A stretch of 64,000 bases of DNA from Streptomyces sp. NBC_01304. Its GTDB lineage: Bacteria; Actinomycetota; Actinomycetes; Streptomycetales; Streptomycetaceae. The position numbers and the translations under genes were made by a program. The notes under the pieces were generated by a model, which worked only from the letters and a program-made list of their open reading frames with translations, ran no database searches and had not been told where the DNA came from. Where the stretch lies: positions 5,704,001 to 5,768,000 of the forward strand of contig NZ_CP109055.1 of assembly GCF_035975855.1 (NCBI RefSeq), given 5' to 3'. Below, one piece after another: positions 42,794 through 50,932 of this stretch. The number at the start of each line of letters is the position of its first letter. The first letter of the stretch is position 1.

Positions 42794-44260
42794 CTAGCCC
42801 TTGAGCTGCGCCATCCACGCCTCGACCTCGTCGGAGCGCCGCGGCAGCTGGTCGGAGAGGTTCCGGTTGCCGTCCTCGGTGACCAGGATGTCGTCCTCGA
42901 TCCGGACGCCGATGCCCCGGTACTCCTCGGGCACCGTCACGTCGTCCGCCTGGAAGTACAGGCCGGGCTCGACGGTCAGGCACATGCCCGGCTCCAGCGT
43001 GCCGTCGACGTACGACTCGCGGCGCGCGGCGGCGCAGTCGTGGACGTCCATGCCGAGCATGTGGCCGGTGCCGTGCAGCGTCCAGCGGCGCTGCAGCCCG
43101 AGCTCGAGCACCTTCTCGACCGGGCCCTCGACCAGGCCCCACTCGACCAGCTTCGCGGCGAGCACGGCCTGCGCGGCGTCGTGGAAGTCGCGGTACGAGG
43201 CGCCCGGCTTCACGGCCGCGATACCGGCCTCCTGGGCCTCGTACACGGCGTCGTAGATCTTGCGCTGCAGCTCGTTGAAGCGGCCGTTGATCGGGAGGGT
43301 CCGGGTCACGTCCGCGGTGTACAGCTCATTGGTCTCGACACCCGCGTCGAGCAGCAGCAGGTCGCCGGAGCGGACCTCGCCGTTGTTGCGCACCCAGTGC
43401 AGGGTCGTGGCGTGCGGGCCCGCGGCGCAGATCGAGCCGTAGCCGACGTCGTTGCCCTCGACGCGGGCGCGCAGGAAGAAAGTGCCCTCGATGTAGCGCT
43501 CCGAGGTCGCCTCGGCCTTGTCGAGGACCTTCACGACGTCCTCGAAGCCACGCGCGGTGGAGGCGCAGGCCTGCTCCAGCTGGGCGATCTCGAAGGCGTC
43601 CTTGACCAGACGGGCCTCGGAGAGGAAGACCCGCAGCTCCTCGTCGCGCTCGGCGGTGACCTTGTCGGCCAGCGCCTTCTCGATGCCGGCGTCGTGGCCG
43701 CGCACCACGCGCGTGTCGCCGGTCGACTCGGCGAGCGCGGCGGGCAGCTCGCGCACGTCGGAGGCGGGGATGCCGTAGATCTGCCCGGCCTCGGTGAGGG
43801 AGTGGCGGCGGCCGACCCAGAGCTCGCCCTGGCCGTCCAGCCAGAACTCGCCGTTCTCACGGTTGGAACGCGGCAGTAGGTAAATGGTGGCCTTGTGGCC
43901 GTCCTTCACCGGCTCCAGGACGAGGACGCCGTCCTCCGTCTGGTTGCCGGTGAGGTACGCGTACTCGGTGGAGGCGCGGAAGTCGTACTCGGTGTCGTTG
44001 GAGCGCGTCTTGAGATTGCCTGCGGGGATCACCAGACGCTCGCCCGGGAAGCGCGCGGAGAGCGCGGCGCGGCGGGCGGCGGTGTGCTCGGCCTGGGCGA
44101 TGGGCTGCGGATCGGTCAGCTCGGTGTCGGCCCAGCCGGAGGCCATGCTCGCGGCGAGCTCGTCGGACACACCCGGGTACAGGCCGTTCTTGCGCTGCTT
44201 GATCGGCTCCTGCTCTTCAGCTTCTTCCGGGGTCTCCGGGTTCTCGAGCTGCTCAGCCAC
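42794..44260 (-). CDS. pepP: Xaa-Pro aminopeptidase (aminopeptidase P)
   Basis: 488 residues: N-terminal aminopeptidase P domain (about 55-190), then M24 catalytic domain. The metal ligands are visible as Asp in LLLLDAGVETNELYTADVTRT, His in TLHGTGHMLGMDVHD, Glu in CLTVEPGLYF and Glu in GIGVRIEDDILV. It removes N-terminal residues before proline. The GTG at 44260 is chosen because the upstream in-frame ATG lies inside the AGGAGG ribosome-binding site, which is six nucleotides from the GTG. Confidence 0.96.
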   Translation of the reverse strand: MAEQLENPETPEEAEEQEPIKQRKNGLYPGVSDELAASMASGWADTELTDPQPIAQAEHTAARRAALSARFPGERLVIPAGNLKTRSNDTEYDFRASTEYAYLTGNQTEDGVLVLEPVKDGHKATIYLLPRSNRENGEFWLDGQGELWVGRRHSLTEAGQIYGIPASDVRELPAALAESTGDTRVVRGHDAGIEKALADKVTAERDEELRVFLSEARLVKDAFEIAQLEQACASTARGFEDVVKVLDKAEATSERYIEGTFFLRARVEGNDVGYGSICAAGPHATTLHWVRNNGEVRSGDLLLLDAGVETNELYTADVTRTLPINGRFNELQRKIYDAVYEAQEAGIAAVKPGASYRDFHDAAQAVLAAKLVEWGLVEGPVEKVLELGLQRRWTLHGTGHMLGMDVHDCAAARRESYVDGTLEPGMCLTVEPGLYFQADDVTVPEEYRGIGVRIEDDILVTEDGNRNLSDQLPRRSDEVEAWMAQLKG

Positions 44261-44376
44261 GGTCTGCCTCCTCATAACGACACTGGACCGCCTTCCATCG
44301 TATGTCCGTACGGAAGGCGGCCCAGAGCCTTAAGACCTATGGCCAAAGTCACGCGAAACCCGGCATTCCCAGCCGC

Positions 44377-45873
44377 CTACTCGAAGCGGGCCGCGAGAAT
44401 CACGACGTCCTCCTGGCTGTCCGCCTCGTCGAGCCCGTCCGGCAGCACGTGCCGCAGCACATGGTCCGCGATCGATCCGGGGTCGTCGCGCAACGACTTC
44501 GGCACGCTCGCGGCGGCCGCGTGCAGCCGCCCGAAGGCCCGGTCCATCGCATCGCCCGTGCGGTGCAGCAGGCCGTCCGTGTAGAGCAGCACCGTCTCGC
44601 CCGGCTCCGGCGACAGCTCCACGCTGGGCGCCTCCCAGCAGGAGAGCATCCCGAGCGGCGCGGACAGCGAGGTCTCCACGAACTCGGTCCGCCGCTCGCC
44701 GATGACCAGCGGCGGGGCGTGCCCGGCCCCGGCGAGCACGATCTTGCGCTGCTTCGGTTCGCAGTACGCGAACAGGGCGGTGGCGCTGCGCGCGGGCTCG
44801 GTCAGCCGCATCAGGAGTTCGAGGTCGGACAGGACGGCGACGGGGTCCTCGCCCTCCATGACGGCGTACGCACGCAGCGAGGCCCTGAGCCGTCCCATCG
44901 CCGCGACCGCGCTCGGCCCCGCCCCGGTGACCGACCCGACGGCAAGACCCAGCGCGCCTTCGGGCAGCGGCAGCGCGTCGTACCAGTCGCCGCCGCCGCG
45001 CGGCCCGGTGCGGTGCCGGGCGGCGAGCTGGACGCCGGCGACCCGGGCGAGCCGGCTGGGCAGCAGCTCCTCGGCGATGGTGGCCAGCTTGGTGCGGCCG
45101 CGCTCCAGCTCGACGAGGCGGGCCAAGTGCTCGGTGGCGTACCGCGCGTAGAGCCCGACCAGATGGCGCTGGCGCTCGACGGGCTCGGCCGGCTCGTCGT
45201 ACAGCCAGACCACGGCGCCGAGCCGCCCGGCCGACTCGGTGGACAGGGCCAGCGCATAGCTCGCCGCGTAGCCGAGCCGGGCCGCGACCTCGCGGTGGCG
45301 GGGGTCGAGGCCGTCCTCGGCGAGCAGGTCGGCGTGCGCGATCTCGGCGCCGCTGCCGGGCAGTCCGACCGGATTGTCGATGAGTTGCCCGTACGAGGTG
45401 GCCGTGCGCGGCACCGTCTCCAGGTGCCCGAGATCCGCATGGGCGAGCCCCAGGCCGACCGTGGAGCTGGGCCCGTGCCCGTCGGCGGGCTCGAGCACGA
45501 CCAGGCCGCGACGGGCGCCGACGAGGGCGGCACCGGCGCGGAGCAGCTCGTGCAGGGCGTCGTCGAGGGCGCCGGTGCGGGCGAGCCGCTCGGTGAGTTC
45601 GTGCAGGGTGGTGAGATCCGAGACCCAGCCCGCGAGCCGGTCCTGGAGGACGGCTCCCGGGGCGGGTGAGGGGGTGGAGACAGGCGCGACAGTGTGCGCG
45701 GGTGGGGGAACCGTTGAGTCGATTCCGGCCACTTTCCCTGGGTGCGGAGCGTTCATGGCGTTCGGCTTTCCGGCCGGTGCGTATTGCCCAATAGCATCGC
45801 AAACCCCCATGTCATTCTGCGCCGCCAGCAATGGATCCACATCTACACGGGCTGATGAGTGAATGTCCAGCAT
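44377..45873 (-). CDS. GAF-PP2C (SpoIIE/RsbU-type) protein phosphatase, one acidic residue missing
   Basis: About 498 residues. A Pro/Ala-rich N-terminus (1-85) precedes a GAF-like domain (about 90-255) and a PP2C_SIG domain (about 275-495). GGDWYDALPL and LLLYTDGLL retain their acidic residues. The usual GDVxGHG metal-binding motif reads GSVTGAG (near 310), replacing a manganese-binding Asp with Ser. Such phosphatases normally dephosphorylate anti-anti-sigma factors. The start is uncertain: ATG 45873 is used, TTG 45900 and ATG 45759 are alternatives. Confidence 0.85.
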   Translation of the reverse strand: MLDIHSSARVDVDPLLAAQNDMGVCDAIGQYAPAGKPNAMNAPHPGKVAGIDSTVPPPAHTVAPVSTPSPAPGAVLQDRLAGWVSDLTTLHELTERLARTGALDDALHELLRAGAALVGARRGLVVLEPADGHGPSSTVGLGLAHADLGHLETVPRTATSYGQLIDNPVGLPGSGAEIAHADLLAEDGLDPRHREVAARLGYAASYALALSTESAGRLGAVVWLYDEPAEPVERQRHLVGLYARYATEHLARLVELERGRTKLATIAEELLPSRLARVAGVQLAARHRTGPRGGGDWYDALPLPEGALGLAVGSVTGAGPSAVAAMGRLRASLRAYAVMEGEDPVAVLSDLELLMRLTEPARSATALFAYCEPKQRKIVLAGAGHAPPLVIGERRTEFVETSLSAPLGMLSCWEAPSVELSPEPGETVLLYTDGLLHRTGDAMDRAFGRLHAAAASVPKSLRDDPGSIADHVLRHVLPDGLDEADSQEDVVILAARFE

Positions 45874-46369
45874 TGTCCTGCTGAGATTGCTGGTGTCCAA
45901 GGGTTAGCCGAGAGAATTGGGACTTGGCCGAAAACTGACAGCAGTAGGGGTTTATTGCGGTCGACTGACATCGTTCAACACGGCGTCACAGCGGTCGTGG
46001 TGGGTACGTAGTCGTATGAGGACAGGGGCAGTTGGGAAAGCCCCGGAACCTGGCGGCGGGCCCTGGCGTCTTAACCGGCGACGACCGCGCCCCGCTCTCC
46101 AGTGGCGGTTACTACGGGGGACAGCGCGAAGCAGTGAGCAAGCGCGCGAGGCATACGCACTTGGCACACAAACGCCAGGTACGCGCCACCCTCCGCCAGG
46201 CTTTAATGGAGCTCAGCCAGTGCTCGGCCCGATGGGGACTTCCATGTCCCGAGGTCCAGGGCCAGGGGTGCGAAGCGCCGTACGCACAGTGAACTGACGC
46301 ACGCATGGTGTGATGTGACCCAAAGTGTCCGAAGTGTCTCTGCGTTTCAACGGAAAGGAACGAGCGCTC
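45874..46369. other. Intergenic region between divergent phosphatase and prim-pol-like genes
   Basis: Nearly 500 bp without a convincing gene. It is less GC-biased than its flanks and should hold two divergent promoters. A GTG frame at 46134-46292 (52 codons, Lys/Arg/His-rich) lacks a Shine-Dalgarno and was not called. GGGAC-N6-GTCCC near 46227-46242 is a small hairpin. Nothing else is recognised. Confidence 0.6.
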
Positions 46370-47035
46370 ATGCGCGAGATCCTCGGAAGGCGACGCAGGC
46401 TCCTGTCCAAGCGATTCGGTGGGCGGCCTGAACCGATCGGCGCGGCCCTGACCTTCGCGACCACCTGGCAGTGGCCGGTACTCCCCGGCGTCGGCCCGAA
46501 GCAGACCGGCTCCCCCGGCTGCGCCTGTCCCGACGCCGAGTGCGTGGTCCCGGGCGCCCACCCCTTCGACCCCGGTCTCCTCGCGGCGACCACCGACGCC
46601 CGCATGGTGCGCTGGTGGTGGACCAACCGGCCGACCGCGCCGATCGTCCTGGCCACCGGCGCCCCGGGCCCGTGCGCGATCAGCCTGCCCGCGGTCGCCG
46701 CCGCGGAGGCACTGACGATCCTCGACCGCGCGGGCGTCCGGCTCGGCCCGGTCGTCGCGACCCCCGACCGGTGGTTCCTCCTCGTCGCGCCGTACTCCAT
46801 GGAGCAGTTGGGCGAGTTGCTGTACGCCCAGGACTGGGTGCCCGGGTCGCTGCGCTTCCACGGCACCGGGGGCTATCTGGTGCTGCCGCCCTCGGAGACC
46901 GGCAAGGGCCAGGTCCGCTGGGAGCGCGCGCCGCTGCCCGGTTCGGGCCGGCCGTGGCTGCCGGATGTCGAGGCCGTGGTGGATGTCCTTGTCGACACCC
47001 TCACTCGTACGGGTGTGAGCGCGCCCGAGTTCTAG
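46370..47035 (+). CDS. Degenerate bifunctional primase/polymerase-like (AEP) protein
   Basis: 221 residues. The front half (GAALTFATTWQWPVLPGVGPK, then CACPDAECVVPGAHPFDP and WWWTNRPTAPIVLATG) follows the pattern of the prim-pol N-terminal domain of actinobacterial AEP proteins. The catalytic hhhDhD element appears as CAISLPAVAA, without the two aspartates, and the following GGRHLW-type His is replaced by DRWFLL. The fold may be retained but polymerase activity is unlikely. ATG 46370 follows GGAAAGGA at nine nucleotides. An intact relative lies at 54506-55369. Confidence 0.72.
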   Translation: MREILGRRRRLLSKRFGGRPEPIGAALTFATTWQWPVLPGVGPKQTGSPGCACPDAECVVPGAHPFDPGLLAATTDARMVRWWWTNRPTAPIVLATGAPGPCAISLPAVAAAEALTILDRAGVRLGPVVATPDRWFLLVAPYSMEQLGELLYAQDWVPGSLRFHGTGGYLVLPPSETGKGQVRWERAPLPGSGRPWLPDVEAVVDVLVDTLTRTGVSAPEF

Positions 47036-47138
47036 GGGCGCCCGGCGCGCGCCGCTCCTGGGGCCCCGATCCGTCGCTAACCTTTCGGCTCATCTCCTTC
47101 GTTTCTCCCGGGTGTTCCCGGGCCTTCCCGGATTTCCG

Positions 47139-47795
47139 GTGGATGAGCAGGTGGGTCCCTTGGAGCGAGCTCGCTTGACGGCGCTCGCGACCGCTGTCGC
47201 GGTCGCCGCCCTCCTCCCGCTGGCCGGAGCCTTCGCGGGGCCGGCGGGGGACACCGGGCTGCACGGCACGCGTATCGACAGCGGCGTACGCGAACAAAGC
47301 GGCGCACGCGAGGACGACGGCGTACGCGACGACGGTGACGTACGCACCGACGACAAGGCCGAAAGCAAGCCTGCCGGGACCGTCGAGGAGAAGGCCGAGG
47401 GGCGTGAGCCGGGTCTGCTCTCCGGGCTCGGGCTGACCACCGCGGCGCGCTGCGGGCCGGAACTCGCCTCGCCCGACGGCGTGGAGGCCCAGACCTGTGT
47501 GCTGTCCCAGGCGCACGACACGTGGGCGCGCACCTACTACCGCAACGCCACCGGCGAGGAGCTCCGCTCGGTGCTGACCCTGATGGGCCCCGAAGGCCGC
47601 ACCGTGCAGATGTACTGCGTCGTGGGGGCCGGCGACGAGCCCGGCGCCTGTGAGACCCCGAGGGAGCCCTCGCGGGGCGCGGCGGAGGCGTACACGGCGG
47701 TGGCGGAGTTCGCGGCGGAGGGAGAGGCGGACGGCGACGAGCCGGCGCTGCTGCTGCGCTCGGGGAGCAACTCGGTGCGTACGAGCGGGAGTTGA
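47139..47795 (+). CDS. Hypothetical secreted protein
   Basis: About 218 residues. A hydrophobic N-terminal segment (LTALATAVAVAALLPLAGAFAG) acts as signal peptide or anchor. A charged Asp/Arg/Glu linker (VREQSGAREDDGVRDDGDVR) follows, then a small domain with four cysteines (AARCGPEL, AQTCVLS, MYCVVG, GACETP) that could form two disulphides. No family is recognised. The start is uncertain; GTG 47112 and TTG 47160 are alternatives. Confidence 0.7.
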   Translation: MDEQVGPLERARLTALATAVAVAALLPLAGAFAGPAGDTGLHGTRIDSGVREQSGAREDDGVRDDGDVRTDDKAESKPAGTVEEKAEGREPGLLSGLGLTTAARCGPELASPDGVEAQTCVLSQAHDTWARTYYRNATGEELRSVLTLMGPEGRTVQMYCVVGAGDEPGACETPREPSRGAAEAYTAVAEFAAEGEADGDEPALLLRSGSNSVRTSGS

Positions 47796-47802
47796 GCGCG
47801 GA

Positions 47803-47884
47803 AATCCGCCGAGGCGGATTCAAGATCATCCAGGAAATGGAAGGGCCCGGTCGCTGGCGACGGGGGATGCACCAGCGACCGGGC
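47803..47884. terminator. Two hairpins between convergent genes
   Basis: AATCCGCC/GGCGGATT (47803-47820) is followed by GCCCGGTCGCTGG (47845-47857) with CCAGCGACCGGGC (47872-47884), a perfect 13-bp stem with a 14-nt loop. They lie between the plus-strand secreted-protein gene and the minus-strand SEC-C gene. The remaining spacer up to 48059 is relatively AT-rich and holds nothing recognised. Confidence 0.85.
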
Positions 47885-48059
47885 TACCAGAACGGTAACA
47901 AGAGATCGGCAGTTAGCAAATTCGATCTCGCCTATTCGGACATGGATTTACCTGCACGAACCGGGAGTTGTGACCGGAGTCATACGTTCCCATCTGTGAC
48001 CTGTGTCCGAACTCCAGCGTTTGTTGACCGAAAGTACCCGCCTGCCCCTCCCTTATTGA

Positions 48060-49034
48060 TCAGTTCAGGGTTACCTGGCGATTGGTGAGACCGCCGCGGG
48101 CGCGACGCTCCTCCGGGGAGAGCGGGGCGTCGGTGGCCAGCGCGGCCGCGAGGCGCTCGGCGAATTCGGCGGCCGGCTTTTCCACGTCCGCCGCCTGGAT
48201 CTCGCTCGGCAGGTCCCAGACCGGAACCATCAGGCCGTGCGCGCGGAACGAGCCGACCAGGCGCGTTCCTTCACCGAGGCCCGAGGTGCCGGCCGCGCTC
48301 AGCCGGGCGAGGGCGTCGAGAAGCTCCTCCTCGGGGGTCGGCATGACCCAGCGCAGGTGGTTCTTGTCCGGGGTCTCGCACCAGTAGGCGGAGTCGACGC
48401 CGGTGAGCTTGACGGTCGGGATCGCGGCGGCGTTCGCCCGCTCCAGGGAGGCCGAGACGTCCGCCGTGGCGTTCTCCGAATCCGGCACCCAGAACTCGAA
48501 GCCGCTGTGCACGACCGGCTCGAAAGCGGCCTTCGGGTCGAGCAGGTCCTGCAGGCGCGGGCCGTCGGCCGGGGCGCGGCGGCCCTGCACCGGGTTGCCC
48601 GGGGCGGTGGCCAGGGCCTGCTGCAGGTTGTCGGCCAGGTCGCGGCTGAGGTCGCCGGACGAGGTGTCGTTCTGCAGGCCGATGAGGACGGCGCCGTCCT
48701 CGCGGCGCAGGCCGGGCCAGGCCATCGGCAGGACCGTCGCGAGCGTCACGGAGGGCACGCCCTCGGGCAGGCCGTCCTTGAGGGTGAGTTCGACGGTCGC
48801 GGCCGGGACCAGCTCGCGCAGGGCGACCCAGTCGCACTCGCCGGTCAGGCCCTCGAAGGGGCGGTGCACCAGCGCGGTCACGGCGTGCGCGGCCTCGCGG
48901 CCGTGGCACGCCTTGTACCGGCGGCCGGAGTTGCAGGGGCAGGGCTCGCGGGCGCCGACGACCGGGATCTCTCCGTCGACGAGCTGGGCCTTCTTGGCCG
49001 TGTTGGCCTTGGGATGGGGGCGCTTCTTGGCCAT
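48060..49034 (-). CDS. SEC-C motif protein (DUF5926-like)
   Basis: 324 residues. After a Lys-rich start (MAKKRPHPKANTAKK) comes a SEC-C zinc motif REPCPCNSGRRYKACHG, the short CxC...C[HC] element found at the SecA C-terminus. The remainder is a mixed alpha/beta domain conserved in actinobacteria with no assigned activity. The start is ATG 49034 rather than 27 nt upstream, matching the expected MAKKR terminus. It is transcribed alone. Confidence 0.85.
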   Translation of the reverse strand: MAKKRPHPKANTAKKAQLVDGEIPVVGAREPCPCNSGRRYKACHGREAAHAVTALVHRPFEGLTGECDWVALRELVPAATVELTLKDGLPEGVPSVTLATVLPMAWPGLRREDGAVLIGLQNDTSSGDLSRDLADNLQQALATAPGNPVQGRRAPADGPRLQDLLDPKAAFEPVVHSGFEFWVPDSENATADVSASLERANAAAIPTVKLTGVDSAYWCETPDKNHLRWVMPTPEEELLDALARLSAAGTSGLGEGTRLVGSFRAHGLMVPVWDLPSEIQAADVEKPAAEFAERLAAALATDAPLSPEERRARGGLTNRQVTLN

Positions 49035-49171
49035 GGTGGCTGTCTCCCGGTTACGGCTCACTAGTACGGCGCGAGCCTAGCCGCTCGTGCGTACACCGGG
49101 GTTCAGGCCGAGGATCGCGGTATTCGGGCGGCACTCGCCGGTACTCGGCGGTGGTCGGCCCGAGGTCTTGC

Positions 49172-49699
49172 TCAGCCCAAGTCGTCGTAGGGATCGGCGA
49201 ACTCGAGCTCGGCCACTGCCGCCGGGCCCGCAACGCGCGTAGCGAAATCCTCGCGGTGGTGCCCGTTCGCGATCAGTACCCACACGGTGACTTCACCGGT
49301 CGCGCTGTCCCGTACGCCCCAGTCCTGAGCCAGCGCCGAGATGATGTTGAGCCCGCGACCGCCGCGCGCGGTGACCGAGGGGGTGGCCGGAACCGGACGG
49401 GTCGGACCGCCGCCGTCCGTCACTTCGACCGTGAGCCGGCCCGCCGTGTCCACGCACCAGGCGGCCCGTACGTCGCCGTCGCCGACCGTCGCCCCGTTGC
49501 CCAAGGGCCTGCCGTGGCGGCAGGCATTGCTGAGTAGTTCGGAAAGAATCAGAACGGCATCATCAATGACCGAATCCGATACCCCGCTGACACGCAATTG
49601 ATCGCGCATCTCATGTCTGGCCAGTCCCACGCCCGCAGGGCCATGGGGTACGGCCATGCTCGAAGACGCGGGCACCTCCTGTGCCACCACCAACGCCAC
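49172..49699 (-). CDS. Anti-sigma-factor-type ATP-binding protein (HATPase)
   Basis: 175 residues with one HATPase_c domain: N-box LILSELLSNACRHGRP, G1-box EVTDGGGPTRP, G2-box GGRGLNIISALAQDWG. It is a second stand-alone GHKL protein, distinct from the one at 41161. The GTG at 49699 lies seven nucleotides after AAGGAGGT, an optimal Shine-Dalgarno, and fixes the start. No cognate partner is adjacent. Confidence 0.9.
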   Translation of the reverse strand: MALVVAQEVPASSSMAVPHGPAGVGLARHEMRDQLRVSGVSDSVIDDAVLILSELLSNACRHGRPLGNGATVGDGDVRAAWCVDTAGRLTVEVTDGGGPTRPVPATPSVTARGGRGLNIISALAQDWGVRDSATGEVTVWVLIANGHHREDFATRVAGPAAVAELEFADPYDDLG

Positions 49700-49848
49700 C
49701 CCCGAGACCTCCTTTGCCCCACGCCACGGTGTGGATGCCCCAATGGACTGGACCGGAAACCGGCCAACACGCGTGCGGTGACGCACTCGTAACGATCGAA
49801 TACGGACCGAACGCGCCGGTGCACTCTGCGTGAGTGGCGTGAGCGCTT

Positions 49849-49905
49849 TCAGGGGCGGTTCAGGGGCGGTTCGGCGGCGGTCGAGGGTCGATTCAGGGGT
49901 GCTCA
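49849..49905 (-). repeat. Short repeats with stop codons after the glycerophosphodiesterase gene
   Basis: On the minus strand CGCCCCTGA or CACCCCTGA recurs four times, placing TGA at 49905, 49895, 49862 and 49851. The first is the gene's stop codon. Frames are 0, +1, +1 and 0. Confidence 0.65.
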
Positions 49906-50754
49906 GGGGCGGCCGAGCTGATCCAGTACGGCCCGCGGCCGGTTGGTGATGATCGCGTCGATGCCGAGCCGGGTGCAGAGCTCGACGTCCTCGGGTTCGT
50001 TCACCGTCCACACGTGCACCTGCTTGCCCGCCCGTTGCAGCTTCTCGATGTACGCGGGGTGGTTGCGCACGAGCCGGATGCCGGGTCCCGCGATGCCCAC
50101 CCCTTCGGGGAGGCGGCCGTCGCGGTAGCGCGGGTTGACGAACTGCATCAGGTAGACCGTCGGCAGGGTCGGGGCCGCCGCGTGCACCCGGTGCAGGGAG
50201 CGCGCCGAGAAGCTCATGATCCGGACCGGCGAGGGTCCTTCGGCGGGCGGCGAGTCCAGGCCGAAGCGCTTGAGCAGGAGCAACAGGCGCTCCTCCACCT
50301 GGCCCGCCCAGCGCGTCGGATGCTTCGTCTCGATGGCCAGCTCGATCGGGCGGCCCGCGTCCGCGGCCAGCTCGAGCAGGCGCTCCAGGGTGAGGACGGA
50401 GGTGTCGGCCGACGGGTGGCCCGGGCGCTCCTCGGACCAGTCGGGCGACTCCTCCCCCTCGGGGCGGGCCTTCCAGGAGCCGAAGTCGAGGGCGGCCAGA
50501 TCGGCGAGCTCCAGGGCGGAGACGGCGCCCCGGCCGTTGGACGTACGGTTGACGCGACGGTCGTGCACACAGACCAGATGGCCGTCTGCGGTCAGCCGTA
50601 CGTCGCACTCCAGGGCGTCCGCCCCGTCCTCGATGGCCTTCTTGTACGCGGCCAGCGTGTGCTCGGGGGCATCGTCCGAGGCCCCTCGGTGGGCGACTAC
50701 CCGGGGCTTGTGCTCAGGGTCGGGCTGCGGCTTGTGCTGTCGTGCGGAGGTCAC
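49903..50754 (-). CDS. Glycerophosphodiester phosphodiesterase
   Basis: 283 residues, TIM-barrel GDPD family. The active-site motifs are RVVAHRGASDDAPEHTL (catalytic His and Arg, metal Glu), ALECDVRLTADGHLVCVHD (metal Glu/Asp and second catalytic His) and ELAIETKHP. There is no signal peptide, so it is cytosolic. It hydrolyses deacylated phospholipids to glycerol-3-phosphate and an alcohol. Start GTG 50754. It is divergent from the HtrA-like gene. Confidence 0.93.
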   Translation of the reverse strand: MTSARQHKPQPDPEHKPRVVAHRGASDDAPEHTLAAYKKAIEDGADALECDVRLTADGHLVCVHDRRVNRTSNGRGAVSALELADLAALDFGSWKARPEGEESPDWSEERPGHPSADTSVLTLERLLELAADAGRPIELAIETKHPTRWAGQVEERLLLLLKRFGLDSPPAEGPSPVRIMSFSARSLHRVHAAAPTLPTVYLMQFVNPRYRDGRLPEGVGIAGPGIRLVRNHPAYIEKLQRAGKQVHVWTVNEPEDVELCTRLGIDAIITNRPRAVLDQLGRP

Positions 50755-50932
50755 CGCGTCATGGTGTCACTCCACCCTGCGGGGGATCAGCGGATGCGCC
50801 CGTTTCGCCCGGCATAAAGGATGGCGGACGGATGCACAGGTGCGGCTTATGGTGCCCTGACGGCCGGTGGGAAAAGCTGGCTGCACACACACCGTGACCG
50901 TGACAGAGCAGTTGCTGATCGAGGAGAGAGCT

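Noticed and set aside
46032..46292. Small basic open frame in the 45.9-46.4 kb spacer
   Set aside because: It has no Shine-Dalgarno at its ATG, mixed codon bias and no similarity I recognise. It was left as intergenic.
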